A DNA stretch of 64,000 nucleotides. It comes from Paralimibaculum aggregatum (GTDB taxonomy: Bacteria; Pseudomonadota; Alphaproteobacteria; Rhodobacterales; Rhodobacteraceae). The number at the start of each line of letters is the position of its first letter. The first letter of the stretch is position 1. The translations under genes were made by a program, and so were the position numbers. Below are positions 9,628 through 18,002 of the stretch, in pieces. The notes below the pieces were generated by a model that was not told the DNA's origin, searched no databases, and saw only the letters and a list, made by a program, of their open reading frames with translations. Where the stretch lies: the NCBI RefSeq assembly GCF_030270585.1, contig NZ_BSYI01000003.1:124001-188000 (forward strand), in the 5' to 3' direction.

Positions 9628-9723
9628 GGGTGTCTCCTGTGCAGGGCCCCCGCATCCAGCCCATGCGCCCCGCCCCCGTCAAGACCGCACAAGGCCTCGG
9701 GGGGGGGGCGCCGGCGCGGCCGG

Positions 9724-10209
9724 TCAGTGCCGGCGCCCGGCCTCCTCGATCAGGCTGCCGACGATGGCGCCGATGACGACGCCGACGCGCACGGCATCCG
9801 CCTCCGGGGAATGGCCGTAGCGGTCGTCACGGCGATCCTGCCGGCCGTGATGCCCGTCCTGGCGGCGGTCGTCGCGCCTGTCGAGATTGCCGCCGGGCCC
9901 CTGCCGGGTGCCGCGGCCGCGCTCGTCGATCCATACCTTGCGGACCGCGCCGGAGCGGGTGGTGTTGCAGGCGAAGCGGTCGTTGGCGCCGCGCCGCTCG
10001 ACGATCACGCCGGTGACGCGGAAGCCGCTGCCCTGGCGCGCGGCGGCGACATCGCGCAGCCGGCGCGCGCCGGTCTCCGCCTTCACCGCCTGGATGCAGG
10101 CGCGTTGGGCGCGGTCATGCGGCGCCGCCTCGGCCGCGGAGGGCAGTGCCAGCACCGGCAGCGCGAGGGCGGCGGTCAGGGTGACGATCTGTCGGGTGAG
10201 CCGTTTCAT
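9724..10209 (-). CDS. Small secreted basic protein with glycine-zipper-like tail
   Basis: 161 residues with a signal peptide (cleavage near AEA-AP, residue 28). The ATG at 10209 has AGGAGA at a good distance. The central region (ACIQAVKAETGARRL ... FRVTGVIVERRG) resembles other alphaproteobacterial secreted hypotheticals with a PepSY-like fold. It is followed by a very Arg/Asp/His/Gly-rich stretch (residues ~105-140) and a short glycine-containing hydrophobic end (VGVVIGAIVGSLIEEA). I do not recognise a named family. It is monocistronic, and the upstream region is shared with the divergent glycosyltransferase gene at 10435. Confidence 0.65.
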   Translation of the reverse strand: MKRLTRQIVTLTAALALPVLALPSAAEAAPHDRAQRACIQAVKAETGARRLRDVAAARQGSGFRVTGVIVERRGANDRFACNTTRSGAVRKVWIDERGRGTRQGPGGNLDRRDDRRQDGHHGRQDRRDDRYGHSPEADAVRVGVVIGAIVGSLIEEAGRRH

Positions 10210-10434
10210 GGCAGTCTCCTTTGGTTCGTCCACGTCAAACGGGATGCGCGGTCGGTCCCGCCGCGCAACCGGGATAAAGTTTTGCTAACGGTGCGCTCGC
10301 GTTTTCGCGAGGCGGGGTTGCGGCCATCCGGCAGCGCTGTCGCGGAGCCGAGAAGCGGCCTTTTGCACCGCCGCGGGATGGCGTATCAGGGGCCCGCGGC
10401 GGAGGGGGTTTCCGCCGGCTTGGAGGGGGCTCGG

Positions 10435-12126
10435 ATGGCGGGTGCGGCAGGCTCGGACGATGGCGAGACAGGCTCGGGCCGGGCCGGGGCGCAGCCGGGC
10501 GCGGAGGCCCCCGAGGCGCCGAAGCCGAAGACCAGGGCAAAGCCGAAGCCCGCGGCGCCGAAAGCCGGCCAGACGGGCGCCGCAAAGCCGAAGCCCGCCA
10601 AGCCGAAGGCCAAGGCCAAGGCGCCCCGCGGCGCCAGGGCGAAGGCGGCGGCCGCGGCGGCCGAGCGTGCGCGCTGGGGCTGGTGGGCGCTGGCGCTGGT
10701 GCTCGGCGTCACGGCGCTGCGGGTCGGGCTGCTGGCGCTCGACCTGATCCCGCCGCATTTCGACGAGGGGCAGTACTGGGCCTATGGCCAGGAGCTCGCC
10801 TGGGGGTATTTCTCCAAGCCGCCGGGGGTCGGCGCGCTGATCCGGCTGAGCACCGAGCTCTTCGGGCAGGGCGGGCTGGGCCTACGCCTCGCCAGCCCGC
10901 TGGCGCACGGGCTGATCGGCTGGCTGCTGTTTGCCACCGCGCGGCGGATCTGGGACGGGCGCACCGGCTTCTGGGCGGCGGCGGCCTATCTCGCGGCGCC
11001 CGGGGTCACGGTCTCGGCGCTGATCGTCTCGACCGACCCGCCGATGATGGCGGCCTGGGCGGCGGCGCTCTATGCGCTGGTGCGGGCCGGCGAGCCGGGC
11101 GCCTCGAAGCTCTGGTGGGCGGTGCTGGGCCTCGCTCTCGGCCTCGGCGGGCTGGCGAAATACACCGCCGTCGCCTTCGCCATCGGCGGGCTCGGCTACG
11201 GGCTCTTCTCGGCGCGCGGGCGGGATCTCGCGGGGGTGGCGATCGCCGCCGGCGTGGCCTTCCTGGTGCTGCTGCCCAACATCCTCTGGAACGCGGAGAA
11301 CGGTTTCGCCACCGTCAGCCATGTCGCCGAGGATGCCGATCCGGGCGATGGCTACGGCAATCCCGGGGCGCTGGCGGAGTTCCTCGGCGCGCAGCTCGGG
11401 GTGATCGGGCCGGTGATCTTCCTCGGCATCCTCGCGGCCTTCTGGAACCGGCGGCAATGGCTGGACGACTGGGGCATGCGGCTGATGGCCTGGCAGACCG
11501 CGGGGCTGCTCCTGCCGATCGCGGTGCTGGCCTTCACGACGCGGGCGCAGCCGAACTGGGCGGCGCCGGCCTATCTCGCCGGGACCGTGCTGGCGGTCCG
11601 CTTCCTGCTCGAGGCCGGGCGGCGACGGCTCCTGCTCGGCGGCCAGCTCGGGCTCGGCGCGCTGGCGGCGGCGGCGATGGTGGGGCTCGCCGCGCTCTAT
11701 GGCGCGCGCGGGCCGGAGCTGCCGCGCTGGGGCGACCCGTTCAAGAAGGTGCGCATCGGCCCGCCGTTCTGCGAGCTGGCGCTCGGGGCGATGGCCGAGG
11801 AGGGCGCCGAGGCGCTGCTCGCCACCGACCGCCGGCGGCTCTCGGAATGCATGGTGCTCGGCGGGCTCGGCTGGGACCGGATCGCCGTCTGGAACCCGGA
11901 CCTGCTGCCGGCGAACCATCACGAGATGGTGGCGACGCTGCAGCCGGGCGACGACCGCCGTCTGCTCCTCGCGGTGCTGAACCCGGCGGCGGCGGGCGCG
12001 ATCGCGGCCCGTTTCGACGAGGCGATCGAGGTGGATGCCGGGCGCTTCGCCACCCATGGCGACCGCCAGTATTCCTATGCGCTCTGGGTGGTGCAGGGCT
12101 TCCGGGGCTACGACACGACCTATTGA
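10435..12126 (+). CDS. GT39/ArnT-type integral membrane glycosyltransferase
   Basis: 563 residues. It probably transfers a sugar from a polyprenyl-phosphate donor on the periplasmic face. After an 80-residue cytoplasmic tail comes a PMT/ArnT-like multi-pass domain with about 10-11 membrane segments. The catalytic acidic pair Asp110-Glu111 in PPHFDEGQYW follows the first segment, and the next loop has YFSKPPGVG, both typical of the family. The soluble C-terminal part (~440-563) is periplasmic. The N-terminal tail is unusual: it is built of Lys-Pro-Ala repeats (KPKPA-like units, residues 30-75). The ATG at 10435 follows GGAGGGGG by 5 nt. The acceptor (lipid A, cell-wall glycan or protein) cannot be told. 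Confidence 0.82.
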   Translation: MAGAAGSDDGETGSGRAGAQPGAEAPEAPKPKTRAKPKPAAPKAGQTGAAKPKPAKPKAKAKAPRGARAKAAAAAAERARWGWWALALVLGVTALRVGLLALDLIPPHFDEGQYWAYGQELAWGYFSKPPGVGALIRLSTELFGQGGLGLRLASPLAHGLIGWLLFATARRIWDGRTGFWAAAAYLAAPGVTVSALIVSTDPPMMAAWAAALYALVRAGEPGASKLWWAVLGLALGLGGLAKYTAVAFAIGGLGYGLFSARGRDLAGVAIAAGVAFLVLLPNILWNAENGFATVSHVAEDADPGDGYGNPGALAEFLGAQLGVIGPVIFLGILAAFWNRRQWLDDWGMRLMAWQTAGLLLPIAVLAFTTRAQPNWAAPAYLAGTVLAVRFLLEAGRRRLLLGGQLGLGALAAAAMVGLAALYGARGPELPRWGDPFKKVRIGPPFCELALGAMAEEGAEALLATDRRRLSECMVLGGLGWDRIAVWNPDLLPANHHEMVATLQPGDDRRLLLAVLNPAAAGAIAARFDEAIEVDAGRFATHGDRQYSYALWVVQGFRGYDTTY

Positions 12127-12129
12127 GAG

Positions 12130-12150
12130 GCCGGCCGCCCCGCGGCCGGC
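12130..12150 (+). terminator. GC hairpin after the GT39 gene, possible terminator
   Basis: Perfect 9-bp palindromic arms (GCCGGCCGC / GCGGCCGGC) with a 3-nt loop, beginning 4 bp after the stop codon. It lacks a T-run, so termination is only likely. Confidence 0.35.
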
Positions 12151-12237
12151 GGCCTTCAAGCCACCCGCCCGAAGCGGGTGCCGCCCCCCTGATCCGCGCG
12201 GGGGACGGTCCCGCACCCGCCCGGCGGGCCCCCGGCA

Positions 12238-12251
12238 TTGACGGGTGTCAA
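12238..12251. promoter_or_regulatory. CRP/FNR-family palindrome upstream of cytochrome c
   Basis: TTGACGGGTGTCAA is a perfect palindrome matching the TTGA-N6-TCAA core bound by FNR/FixK-type regulators. It lies 64 bp upstream of the cytochrome c start. The TTGAC half-sites differ from the strict FnrL TTGAT, so the regulator is uncertain. Confidence 0.4.
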
Positions 12252-12314
12252 GGCCGCGCGGCGGGCCGCTGTGCCAGTCTGCTCCCAGCCACCCACAGCC
12301 AGGGAGAGAGATCC

Positions 12315-12740
12315 ATGCCCGTCCTTCGCCACATCGCGCCGGCGCTCGCGCTCGCTGCAACCGTCGCCGCGCCGGCACTCGCCGCGGAGATCGACGGCGC
12401 CCATGAATACGCCGTGCGCTGTGCCATCTGCCACGGTCTCGAGGGCCGCGGCGACGGTCCCTACGAGCTCTATCTCAAGGTCAAGCCGGCGGATCTGACC
12501 GTGCTCGCCATCGACAATCGCGGGCGCTTTCCCTTCGAGGACATCTACCGGGTGATCGACGGGCGCACCGAGCTGCTCGCCCACGGGCCGCGGGAGATGC
12601 CGATCTGGGGCTACGAGTATCGCCGGCTGGAGAACCGCCAGAGCGATGCCGATCGCGGCGGCGCCTCGGCCGAGACCGTGGTGAGCCAGAAGATCCTCGC
12701 GCTGATCGAGCACATCCGGGCGATGCAGCGCGCCGAATAG
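12315..12740 (+). CDS. Periplasmic monoheme cytochrome c
   Basis: 141 residues. A signal peptide (residues 1-23, ending ALA-A) is followed by the heme-binding motif CAICH at 36-40. Met95 in REMPIWG is the likely distal ligand. The order (CxxCH, GRGDGPY, then MPIWG) fits small class I c-type cytochromes that serve as periplasmic electron carriers. The start follows AGGGAGAG. It stands alone, convergent with the macro-domain gene 6 bp downstream. The FNR/FixK-like palindrome upstream suggests control by oxygen, which is an inference. The electron donor and acceptor are not evident from context. Confidence 0.88.
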   Translation: MPVLRHIAPALALAATVAAPALAAEIDGAHEYAVRCAICHGLEGRGDGPYELYLKVKPADLTVLAIDNRGRFPFEDIYRVIDGRTELLAHGPREMPIWGYEYRRLENRQSDADRGGASAETVVSQKILALIEHIRAMQRAE

Positions 12741-12746
12741 GCGGTT

Positions 12747-13262
12747 TCAGCCCTGCTGCCCGGCCAGCGCGGCGCGGAGCGGGGCCGCCGCCGCCGCGTC
12801 GAAGGCGCAGAGCACCACCAGCGCGATGCCGGGATGCTGCGCCAGGCTCCCGGCAACCGTGGCCACCGCGACCCGTGCCGCCGCCTCCGGCGGATAGCCG
12901 AAGATGCCGGTGGAGATCGCCGGAAAGGCGATCGAGGCGAGCCCTTCCTCCGCCGCCAGGTTCAGCGCGTTGCGGTAGCATCCGGCAAGCAGCGCGGCCT
13001 CGCCCGAGCCGCCGCCATGCCAGACCGGCCCGACCGCATGGATCACGCGGCGCGCCGGCAGCCGATGCCCGCCGGTGATCCGCGCCTCGCCGGTGGGGCA
13101 GCCGCCGAGCCGCGCGCAGTCTGCCGCCAGCCCCGGCCCGGCGGCGCGGTGGATCGCCCCGCAGACCCCGCCCCCCGGCGCCAGCGCGGTATTGGCCGCG
13201 TTGACGATGGCATCGACGTCGAGGGTGGTGATGTCGGCGACCCGGATCTCGATGCGGCCCAT
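12747..13262 (-). CDS. Macro-domain ADP-ribose hydrolase (YmdB-like)
   Basis: 171 residues, a single macro domain. Signature elements are [20 protein letters not shown] near residue 19 (adenosine and distal-ribose binding), a GGH strand, and [13 protein letters not shown] near 113 (the glycine-rich diphosphate loop). Proteins of this type remove ADP-ribose or the acetyl group of O-acetyl-ADP-ribose. It lies 16 bp after the LprI-like gene in the same direction and may share its transcript. Assignment to the YmdB-type MacroD class is by motif only; the physiological substrate is not known. Confidence 0.9.
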   Translation of the reverse strand: MGRIEIRVADITTLDVDAIVNAANTALAPGGGVCGAIHRAAGPGLAADCARLGGCPTGEARITGGHRLPARRVIHAVGPVWHGGGSGEAALLAGCYRNALNLAAEEGLASIAFPAISTGIFGYPPEAAARVAVATVAGSLAQHPGIALVVLCAFDAAAAAPLRAALAGQQG

Positions 13263-13277
13263 GGCAGGTCTCCCCGG

Positions 13278-13805
13278 TCAGCGCTCGCCATCGGTCAGCC
13301 GGGCGCGCAGCAGCAGCGTGCGCTCGCCCGTCATCTGCATGAAGCAGGCGGCATGGACCACGCGGCCATGGCTGCCGATGCCCCATTCCGCGGCCTGGTT
13401 CATGCACTCCGCCTCGCGCCAGGCGAGCCAGGCCCGCTGCGCCGTCAGCAGGGTTTCGGCATAGGAGGGCAGGGTCATGCCCTCCACCGCCTGGTCCTCG
13501 TCGATGCGTTTCGCCAGCGCGCGGAGCTTCGGCCAGTCGGCATTCAGGATCACGTCCCAGGCAAGCTGCTCGCGGTGGAGGCAGGCGGTCATGCCGATGG
13601 TGGTGCCGCCCTCCGGGGTGCCCATGCAGGGCTCCGAGATGCTGCCGATGCAGCGCGCCTCGGCCTCGGCGAACGCCGGCAGATGCGCCGCGGTGCAGGC
13701 CTCGAGCGCCGCGACATCGCCGGGCTCGGCCTCCTCCGGCATCCAGCTCCAGGCCGGAGCGGCCGGGAACACCAGGGCGGCGAGGAGAAGGGCGGTGCGG
13801 ATCAT
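13278..13805 (-). CDS. LprI-like (DUF1311) secreted protein
   Basis: 175 residues. A signal peptide (cleavage after AWS, residue ~20) precedes a cysteine-containing helical domain. The C-terminal half, with QRAWLAWREAECMNQA, matches the lysozyme-inhibitor LprI/DUF1311 signature (W-x-x-W/Y-R-x-x-x-C). Six cysteines in the mature part suggest disulfides, fitting a periplasmic protein. In mycobacteria LprI inhibits lysozyme, but most proteobacterial members are uncharacterised, so inhibition is only a possibility. The ATG at 13805 follows AGAGGAG. It may be cotranscribed with the macro-domain gene downstream. Confidence 0.75.
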   Translation of the reverse strand: MIRTALLLAALVFPAAPAWSWMPEEAEPGDVAALEACTAAHLPAFAEAEARCIGSISEPCMGTPEGGTTIGMTACLHREQLAWDVILNADWPKLRALAKRIDEDQAVEGMTLPSYAETLLTAQRAWLAWREAECMNQAAEWGIGSHGRVVHAACFMQMTGERTLLLRARLTDGER

Positions 13806-13881
13806 CGGTGGCTCCTCTTGCGGCGTGCCCGGACGGCGTGCCCGGCCGGGGCGCTCGGACGGCGTGCTCGAACGGCGGCGC

Positions 13882-14523
13882 TCAGGCCGGGGCGGAGGTG
13901 GTCTCGGGCCCGCTCGCGCGCTCCTGCGGCGCGAGGCCCACCATGCCGGCGACCAGGCGCCAGTAGATCGCCTCGACTTCCGACGGGGTCAGCGGCCCGC
14001 TCTTGCGATACCAGGTGGTGAGCCCGGTGAGCATGGCGATCACTGCTCGGGCGGTCACCCGCGGCGCCGGCGCGGCGAGGCTGCCCTCGCGCCGCCCGGC
14101 CTCGAGAATTGCCGCCAGGTCGCTCTCGTAGCTGCGCCGCAGCCCCTCGATGCGGTCGAAATTGTCCGGCGTCAGGCTGCGCAGCTCCATGTAGCTGAGG
14201 AACACGCCCTCGGCGCGCGGCAGGTGGTGGCGGATATGGAAGCGCGTGAAGCATTCCAGCCGTTCCGGCGCCGGGCGCGCGGCGGGCAGGCGGGCCTGCT
14301 CCCACGATGTCAGCAGGTCGAGCATGTGGCGCTCGAGCAGCCCCATCAGGATCGCCTGCTTGTTTGGGAAGTAGCGGTAGATCGCGGCGGCGCCGAGGCC
14401 GACCTCCTCGGCCAGCCGGCGCATCGAGAGCGCCTCGTAGCCGCAGCGTGCGATCAGTTTCAGCGCCGCGTCGCGGATCGCCGCCTCGGTCTTCTCGCCC
14501 TGTGAGCCGGCTCGCCTGGCCAT
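13882..14523 (-). CDS. TetR-family transcriptional regulator
   Basis: 213 residues. The N-terminal helix-turn-helix runs from about residue 14 to 60 and includes LAEEVGLGAAAIYRYFPNK, the diagnostic TetR recognition helix region. The C-terminal ligand domain (~80-200) resembles the TetR_C group found in acyl-CoA or drug-responsive regulators, with LSYMELRSL and TWYRKSGPLTPSEVE. The gene is isolated; a palindrome 30 bp upstream may be its own operator. The target pathway cannot be inferred, because the neighbouring SYLF-like gene is broken and the downstream LprI gene is not a typical target. Confidence 0.88.
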   Translation of the reverse strand: MARRAGSQGEKTEAAIRDAALKLIARCGYEALSMRRLAEEVGLGAAAIYRYFPNKQAILMGLLERHMLDLLTSWEQARLPAARPAPERLECFTRFHIRHHLPRAEGVFLSYMELRSLTPDNFDRIEGLRRSYESDLAAILEAGRREGSLAAPAPRVTARAVIAMLTGLTTWYRKSGPLTPSEVEAIYWRLVAGMVGLAPQERASGPETTSAPA

Positions 14524-14552
14524 GCGCGTCTCCCTCAGAGCGCGAGCCTAGG

Positions 14553-14566
14553 TGAACGCATGTTCA
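14553..14566. promoter_or_regulatory. Candidate TetR operator (autoregulatory)
   Basis: TGAACGCATGTTCA has perfect 5-bp inverted arms (TGAAC/GTTCA) around a 4-bp centre, 30 bp upstream of the TetR start. Sites of this form near tetR genes are often bound by the regulator itself. Confidence 0.4.
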
Positions 14567-14659
14567 ATTCCAAGCCGGAATTGCGCATGACCGGCCGGGG
14601 TCGGGGGGCCGGGGGAGCAGGTGCTGAGCCGCGGCGAGACCCCCGCGGCCCGGCCCGGC

Positions 14660-15248
14660 TCACTCGGCGCTGGGGGTGATCGGTCCGACCTCGAGGCTCT
14701 GCAGCCGCAGGCCATGGGCCGTGCCTTCCTCGTTGATCGCGAAACAGGCGATCTCGGCCGAGAGCGCCGCCTCGACGATGCCGGCCTCGCTGTCGACCTC
14801 GAGATCTCGGCATCGACGCCGAGGTTCATCAGATTGCCCGCGCGGAGCCCTTCGATGATCGCCGGGGCCATCCGCGGCTCAGCGACCTGCTGCCGATCTG
14901 CAGGTCCAGTGAGGCCCCTGTGGCGCGCCTGCAGCTGGTCTCGCTGCCGGCGGTGAGGCGGCCGATCGCGGTCTCCGAGCCGATCTGGAAGGCGTTGGCC
15001 TCGACGGTCGGGAAGCCCATGATGCCGGCGGCGGCGGGGCTGTCGGCCAGCAGCCGGGCCAGCACCGCGCTGGCATTGGCATCGGCGTCGAGCGCGGCGA
15101 TCTCGCCCGCGGTGGTGGCGGCCGTGTCGGGTTTCGGCATGCCGCGGGTCTTGGCCTCGGCCTCGACGCCGGGGAGCGCGGCGACAAGCGTAAGCGCAGC
15201 GGTTCCGGTGAGCAGTGCGCGCCGGGCGATGGTGCGGGTGAACGCCAT
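14660..15248 (-). pseudogene. SYLF-like secreted protein, two frameshifts
   Basis: Starts at ATG 15248 with a signal peptide (TGTAALTLVAALPGVEAEA). The first ~125 residues are in one frame (IMGFPTVEANAFQIGSETAI ... GASLDLQIGSRS). The coding sense continues in a second frame at the ATG of MAPAIIEGLRAGN and in a third frame from EVDSEAGIVEAALSAE to the TGA at 14660-14662. Each break is explained by one missing base, near 14877-14882 and near 14802-14810. The combined order of segments is like a weak SYLF/Ysc84 lipid-binding domain. It is probably a decaying gene, though assembly indels would give the same picture. Confidence 0.6.
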
Positions 15249-15804
15249 GATGTGTCCTTCCTCGGGCAATCTGCGAAGAAGCGTGGTCGCGGGCGACCGC
15301 GGCACGCCGCAGCGAGGCACGCGGCGAGACCGCTTCATGTCATTCCAACAGATCTTGGATGATCTGGCGCCGGCGTGACGCCGCGTTTCTGCGCCCGCCA
15401 CCGCGTGCGGCAACGTCGCAGGAGGCTCGATCACCCGGAGAGGGCAACCCGTGTGATTGAACCGTCTGTCCTCACATCCCTTCGGCCGTGCCGCCGCGTG
15501 CGTCAGGCCCGACCGGCTGCATCCCGGTCTCGAGCGGCTGCAGCATCCCGCTGGCGGCCGCGATCGCGGCGAAGACCACGACGGGCAGGGGCGGCAGGCC
15601 TGGCTCCCGCAGCGCTGTGCGGAGCGGCTGGCGGCACCGGCTGCGCGGCATGCCGGTCGTCGACACGGAGACGCTGGCGCGATCTCTGCCGAAATGTCGG
15701 CGCGCGCGGGCCGCAACCTTACATGCAACGCCCGGCGCCGCCGGGAACACCGGCGGCCCGAACGCAGCCTTCGCGAGCGCCCGCGACGCAGGTGCGCGCA
15801 GCCG
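15249..15804. other. 556-bp gap without a supported gene
   Basis: Only short frames exist. One minus-strand frame (15472-15750) contains a hydrophobic stretch (LPVVVFAAIAAASG) but has no ribosome site and no recognisable family. The region should include the start signals of the broken SYLF-like gene on its left side. Confidence 0.5.
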
Positions 15805-17898
15805 TCACTCGGCGGCGGGGGCTTCCTCGAGGGTGATCACCGGCTCCATGGCGTTGAGCTTCTCCGTGGAGAGGTGGCAGGAGATCACGTGACCCTCGCC
15901 CATCTCGCGGCGCGGCAGCGGCTTCTCGCAGGTGCCCGGCATGAAGTAGCCGCAGCGGGTCTGGAACGGGCAGCCCTGCGGCCGGTTGAGCGGCGAGGGC
16001 AGCTCGCCCTCGAGCACCACGTGGCGCTTCTTCACATGGGTGTCGGCCACCGGCACGGCAGAGAGCAGCGCCTCGGTATAGGGGTGATAGGGCGGCGAGA
16101 AGATGTCCTCGGTGCGGCCCTGCTCCATGATCTCGCCGAGATACATCACCACCACGCGGTCGGAGAGATAGCGCACCACGCCGAGATCGTGGGAGATGAA
16201 GAGCATCGTCGTGCGGCTCTCGCGCTGGATGTCGGTGAGCAGCTTGGTGACCGCCGCCTGCACCGAGACGTCGAGCGCGGAGACCGGCTCGTCGGCCACC
16301 ACGAGGCGCGGGCGCCCGGCAAAGGCGCGGGCGATGCCGATGCGCTGCTTCTGCCCGCCGGAGAGCTGGCGCGGCATCCGGGTGGCGAACTCGCGCGGCA
16401 GCTTCACCAGGTCGAGCAGCTCCAGCATCTTCTCCCAGCGCTCGGCACCGTTGGCGCCGATCTCGAAGATCTCGAGCACCCGGCAGATCTGGTCGCCGAT
16501 GGTCATCGAGGGGTTGAGCGTGTCGAACGGGTTCTGGAACACCATCTGCACCTGGCTGACGGTGGAAGGCCCGCGGCTCTCCACCGGCAGATGCGCGAGA
16601 TCCATGTTGCCGAGGGTGATCTCGCCCTCGGTGGCGGTCTCGAGCCCCATCAGCACCTTCGCGAAGGTGGACTTGCCGCAGCCCGACTCGCCGACGATGG
16701 CGACCGTCTCTGCCTCCCTGGCGTCGAAGGTGAGGCTCTCGTTGGCCTTCACCGTGCGCCGGTCGCCGCCGCCGAACATGCCGGTGGAGACCGAGTAGTG
16801 CTTCTTGAGGTTGTCGACCGAGAGCACCACGTCGCCGAGCTCGATCGGCTCGGCGATCTCGGCATCGGCGGCATCGGCCTGCCAGTCGATCTCGTCGATG
16901 CGCACGCAGCGCGAGCGGTGCCGGTCGCCGAGATCGGCCATCCTGATCAGCCCGGCATCGCATTTCGTCTCGAAATGCGGGCAGCGCGGGCCGAAATTGC
17001 AGCCCCGGGGCCGCTCGTGCGGCAGCGGCAGCTGGCCCGGGATCGCCACCAGCGGGCGCGAATACTTGTCGGCCCCGGGCACCGGGATCGAGCGCAGCAG
17101 GCCCTTGGTGTAGGGGTGGCGCATCTTGTTGAACACGGTCTCGATGTCGCCCTCCTCGACCGCCTCGCCGGAATACATCACGGTGATGCGGTCGCAGGTC
17201 TCGAGGATCAGCCCGAGATTGTGGCTGACGAAGACCATGGAGGTGCCCATCTCGCGGGCCAGTTCCTTGATCAGCTCGACGATGCCGGCCTCGACGGTGA
17301 CGTCGAGCGCGGTTGTCGGCTCGTCGAGCAGCAGGAGCTGCGGGCGCGAGAGCAGCGCCATGGCGATCACGATCCGCTGCTGCTGGCCGCCCGAGAGCTG
17401 GTGCGGATAGGCGCCCATGATCCGGTCCGGGTCGGGCAGGCGGACGGCGGCGACCATCTCGGCGGCGCGCTGGCGGGCTTCCTCCTCCGAGATCGCCTCG
17501 TGGATGGTCAGCACCTCGGTGAGCTGCTGGCCGACCTTCATCGCCGGGTTCAGCGAGGCCATCGGCTCCTGGTAGACCATGGAGATCTTGGAGCCGCGGA
17601 GCTGGCGCAGCTCCTCCTCGGACATCGCCGCCATGTCGCGGCCCATGAACTTGATGGAGCCGGACTTGATGCGCCCGTTGTTGCCGAGATAGCGCATGAT
17701 GCCGAGCGAGACGGTGGACTTGCCGCAGCCGGACTCGCCGACCAGCCCCATGGTCTCGCCGGGCATCACCTTCATCGAGAAGTCCATCACCGCGGGGATC
17801 TCGCCCTTGCGGGTGTAGAAGGAGATATTGAGGTCCTCGATCTCGAGGATCGGGGTGGTGCCCTGCCGGGCCTCGGTCTGCTCGAGCGTCGCGGTCAT
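15805..17898 (-). CDS. Fused dual ATP-binding protein of an Opp/Dpp-type ABC importer
   Basis: 697 residues holding two complete ABC ATPase domains, equal to a DppD-DppF fusion. Domain 1: Walker A GESGCGKST at 54-62, signature LSGGQQQR at 168-175 and Walker B LLLLDEPTTALD. Domain 2: Walker A at 403-411, signature LSGGQKQR at 512-519 and Walker B VVADEPVSALD. Each domain ends with the oligopeptide-transporter C-terminal extension containing a Cys cluster (RGCNFGPRCPHFETKC; QGCPFQTRCGYFMPGTC). It is the last gene of the leftward importer operon and powers uptake. The start at 17898 has AAGGAGA at a good distance. A long hairpin separates it from the permease gene. Confidence 0.95.
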   Translation of the reverse strand: MTATLEQTEARQGTTPILEIEDLNISFYTRKGEIPAVMDFSMKVMPGETMGLVGESGCGKSTVSLGIMRYLGNNGRIKSGSIKFMGRDMAAMSEEELRQLRGSKISMVYQEPMASLNPAMKVGQQLTEVLTIHEAISEEEARQRAAEMVAAVRLPDPDRIMGAYPHQLSGGQQQRIVIAMALLSRPQLLLLDEPTTALDVTVEAGIVELIKELAREMGTSMVFVSHNLGLILETCDRITVMYSGEAVEEGDIETVFNKMRHPYTKGLLRSIPVPGADKYSRPLVAIPGQLPLPHERPRGCNFGPRCPHFETKCDAGLIRMADLGDRHRSRCVRIDEIDWQADAADAEIAEPIELGDVVLSVDNLKKHYSVSTGMFGGGDRRTVKANESLTFDAREAETVAIVGESGCGKSTFAKVLMGLETATEGEITLGNMDLAHLPVESRGPSTVSQVQMVFQNPFDTLNPSMTIGDQICRVLEIFEIGANGAERWEKMLELLDLVKLPREFATRMPRQLSGGQKQRIGIARAFAGRPRLVVADEPVSALDVSVQAAVTKLLTDIQRESRTTMLFISHDLGVVRYLSDRVVVMYLGEIMEQGRTEDIFSPPYHPYTEALLSAVPVADTHVKKRHVVLEGELPSPLNRPQGCPFQTRCGYFMPGTCEKPLPRREMGEGHVISCHLSTEKLNAMEPVITLEEAPAAE

Positions 17899-17920
17899 CG
17901 CGGTCTCCTTCCTGTCTGGC

Positions 17921-17997
17921 GTCCCCGCCCGGCGCCGGGCTCGACGCGCGCCCCGCCCGCCCACCCGCGCGCGCCGATCCCGGCGCCGGGCGGGGAC
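17921..17997. repeat. Long hairpin with conserved C-rich 15-nt loop (copy 1)
   Basis: The arms 17921-17951 and 17967-17997 are 31 bp with two mismatches, and the innermost-to-outermost pairing is otherwise perfect. The loop at 17952-17966 is CCCGCCCGCCCACCC. It lies 5 bp after the stop codon of the leftward permease gene and 22 bp before the ATPase start, inside one operon, so it cannot be an absolute terminator. The identical loop recurs at 63649-63663, and a one-base variant at 51928-51942. Confidence 0.85.
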
Positions 17998-18002
17998 GGG
18001 TC

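Noticed and set aside
9699-9708. Run of ten G residues upstream of pepN as a phase-variable tract
   Set aside because: It lies outside any coding frame and not between recognisable promoter elements; no phase-variation design is evident.
7138-12126. 1662-codon open frame on the plus strand across pepN and the GT39 gene
   Set aside because: Only its last third (from 10435) encodes the glycosyltransferase. The rest is the antisense shadow of pepN, which has all M1 peptidase motifs on the minus strand.
15472-15750. Minus-strand frame with a hydrophobic segment between the SYLF gene and the ABC operon
   Set aside because: It has no ribosome site, no recognisable family and Arg/Pro-rich flanks. 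It looks like a chance open frame.
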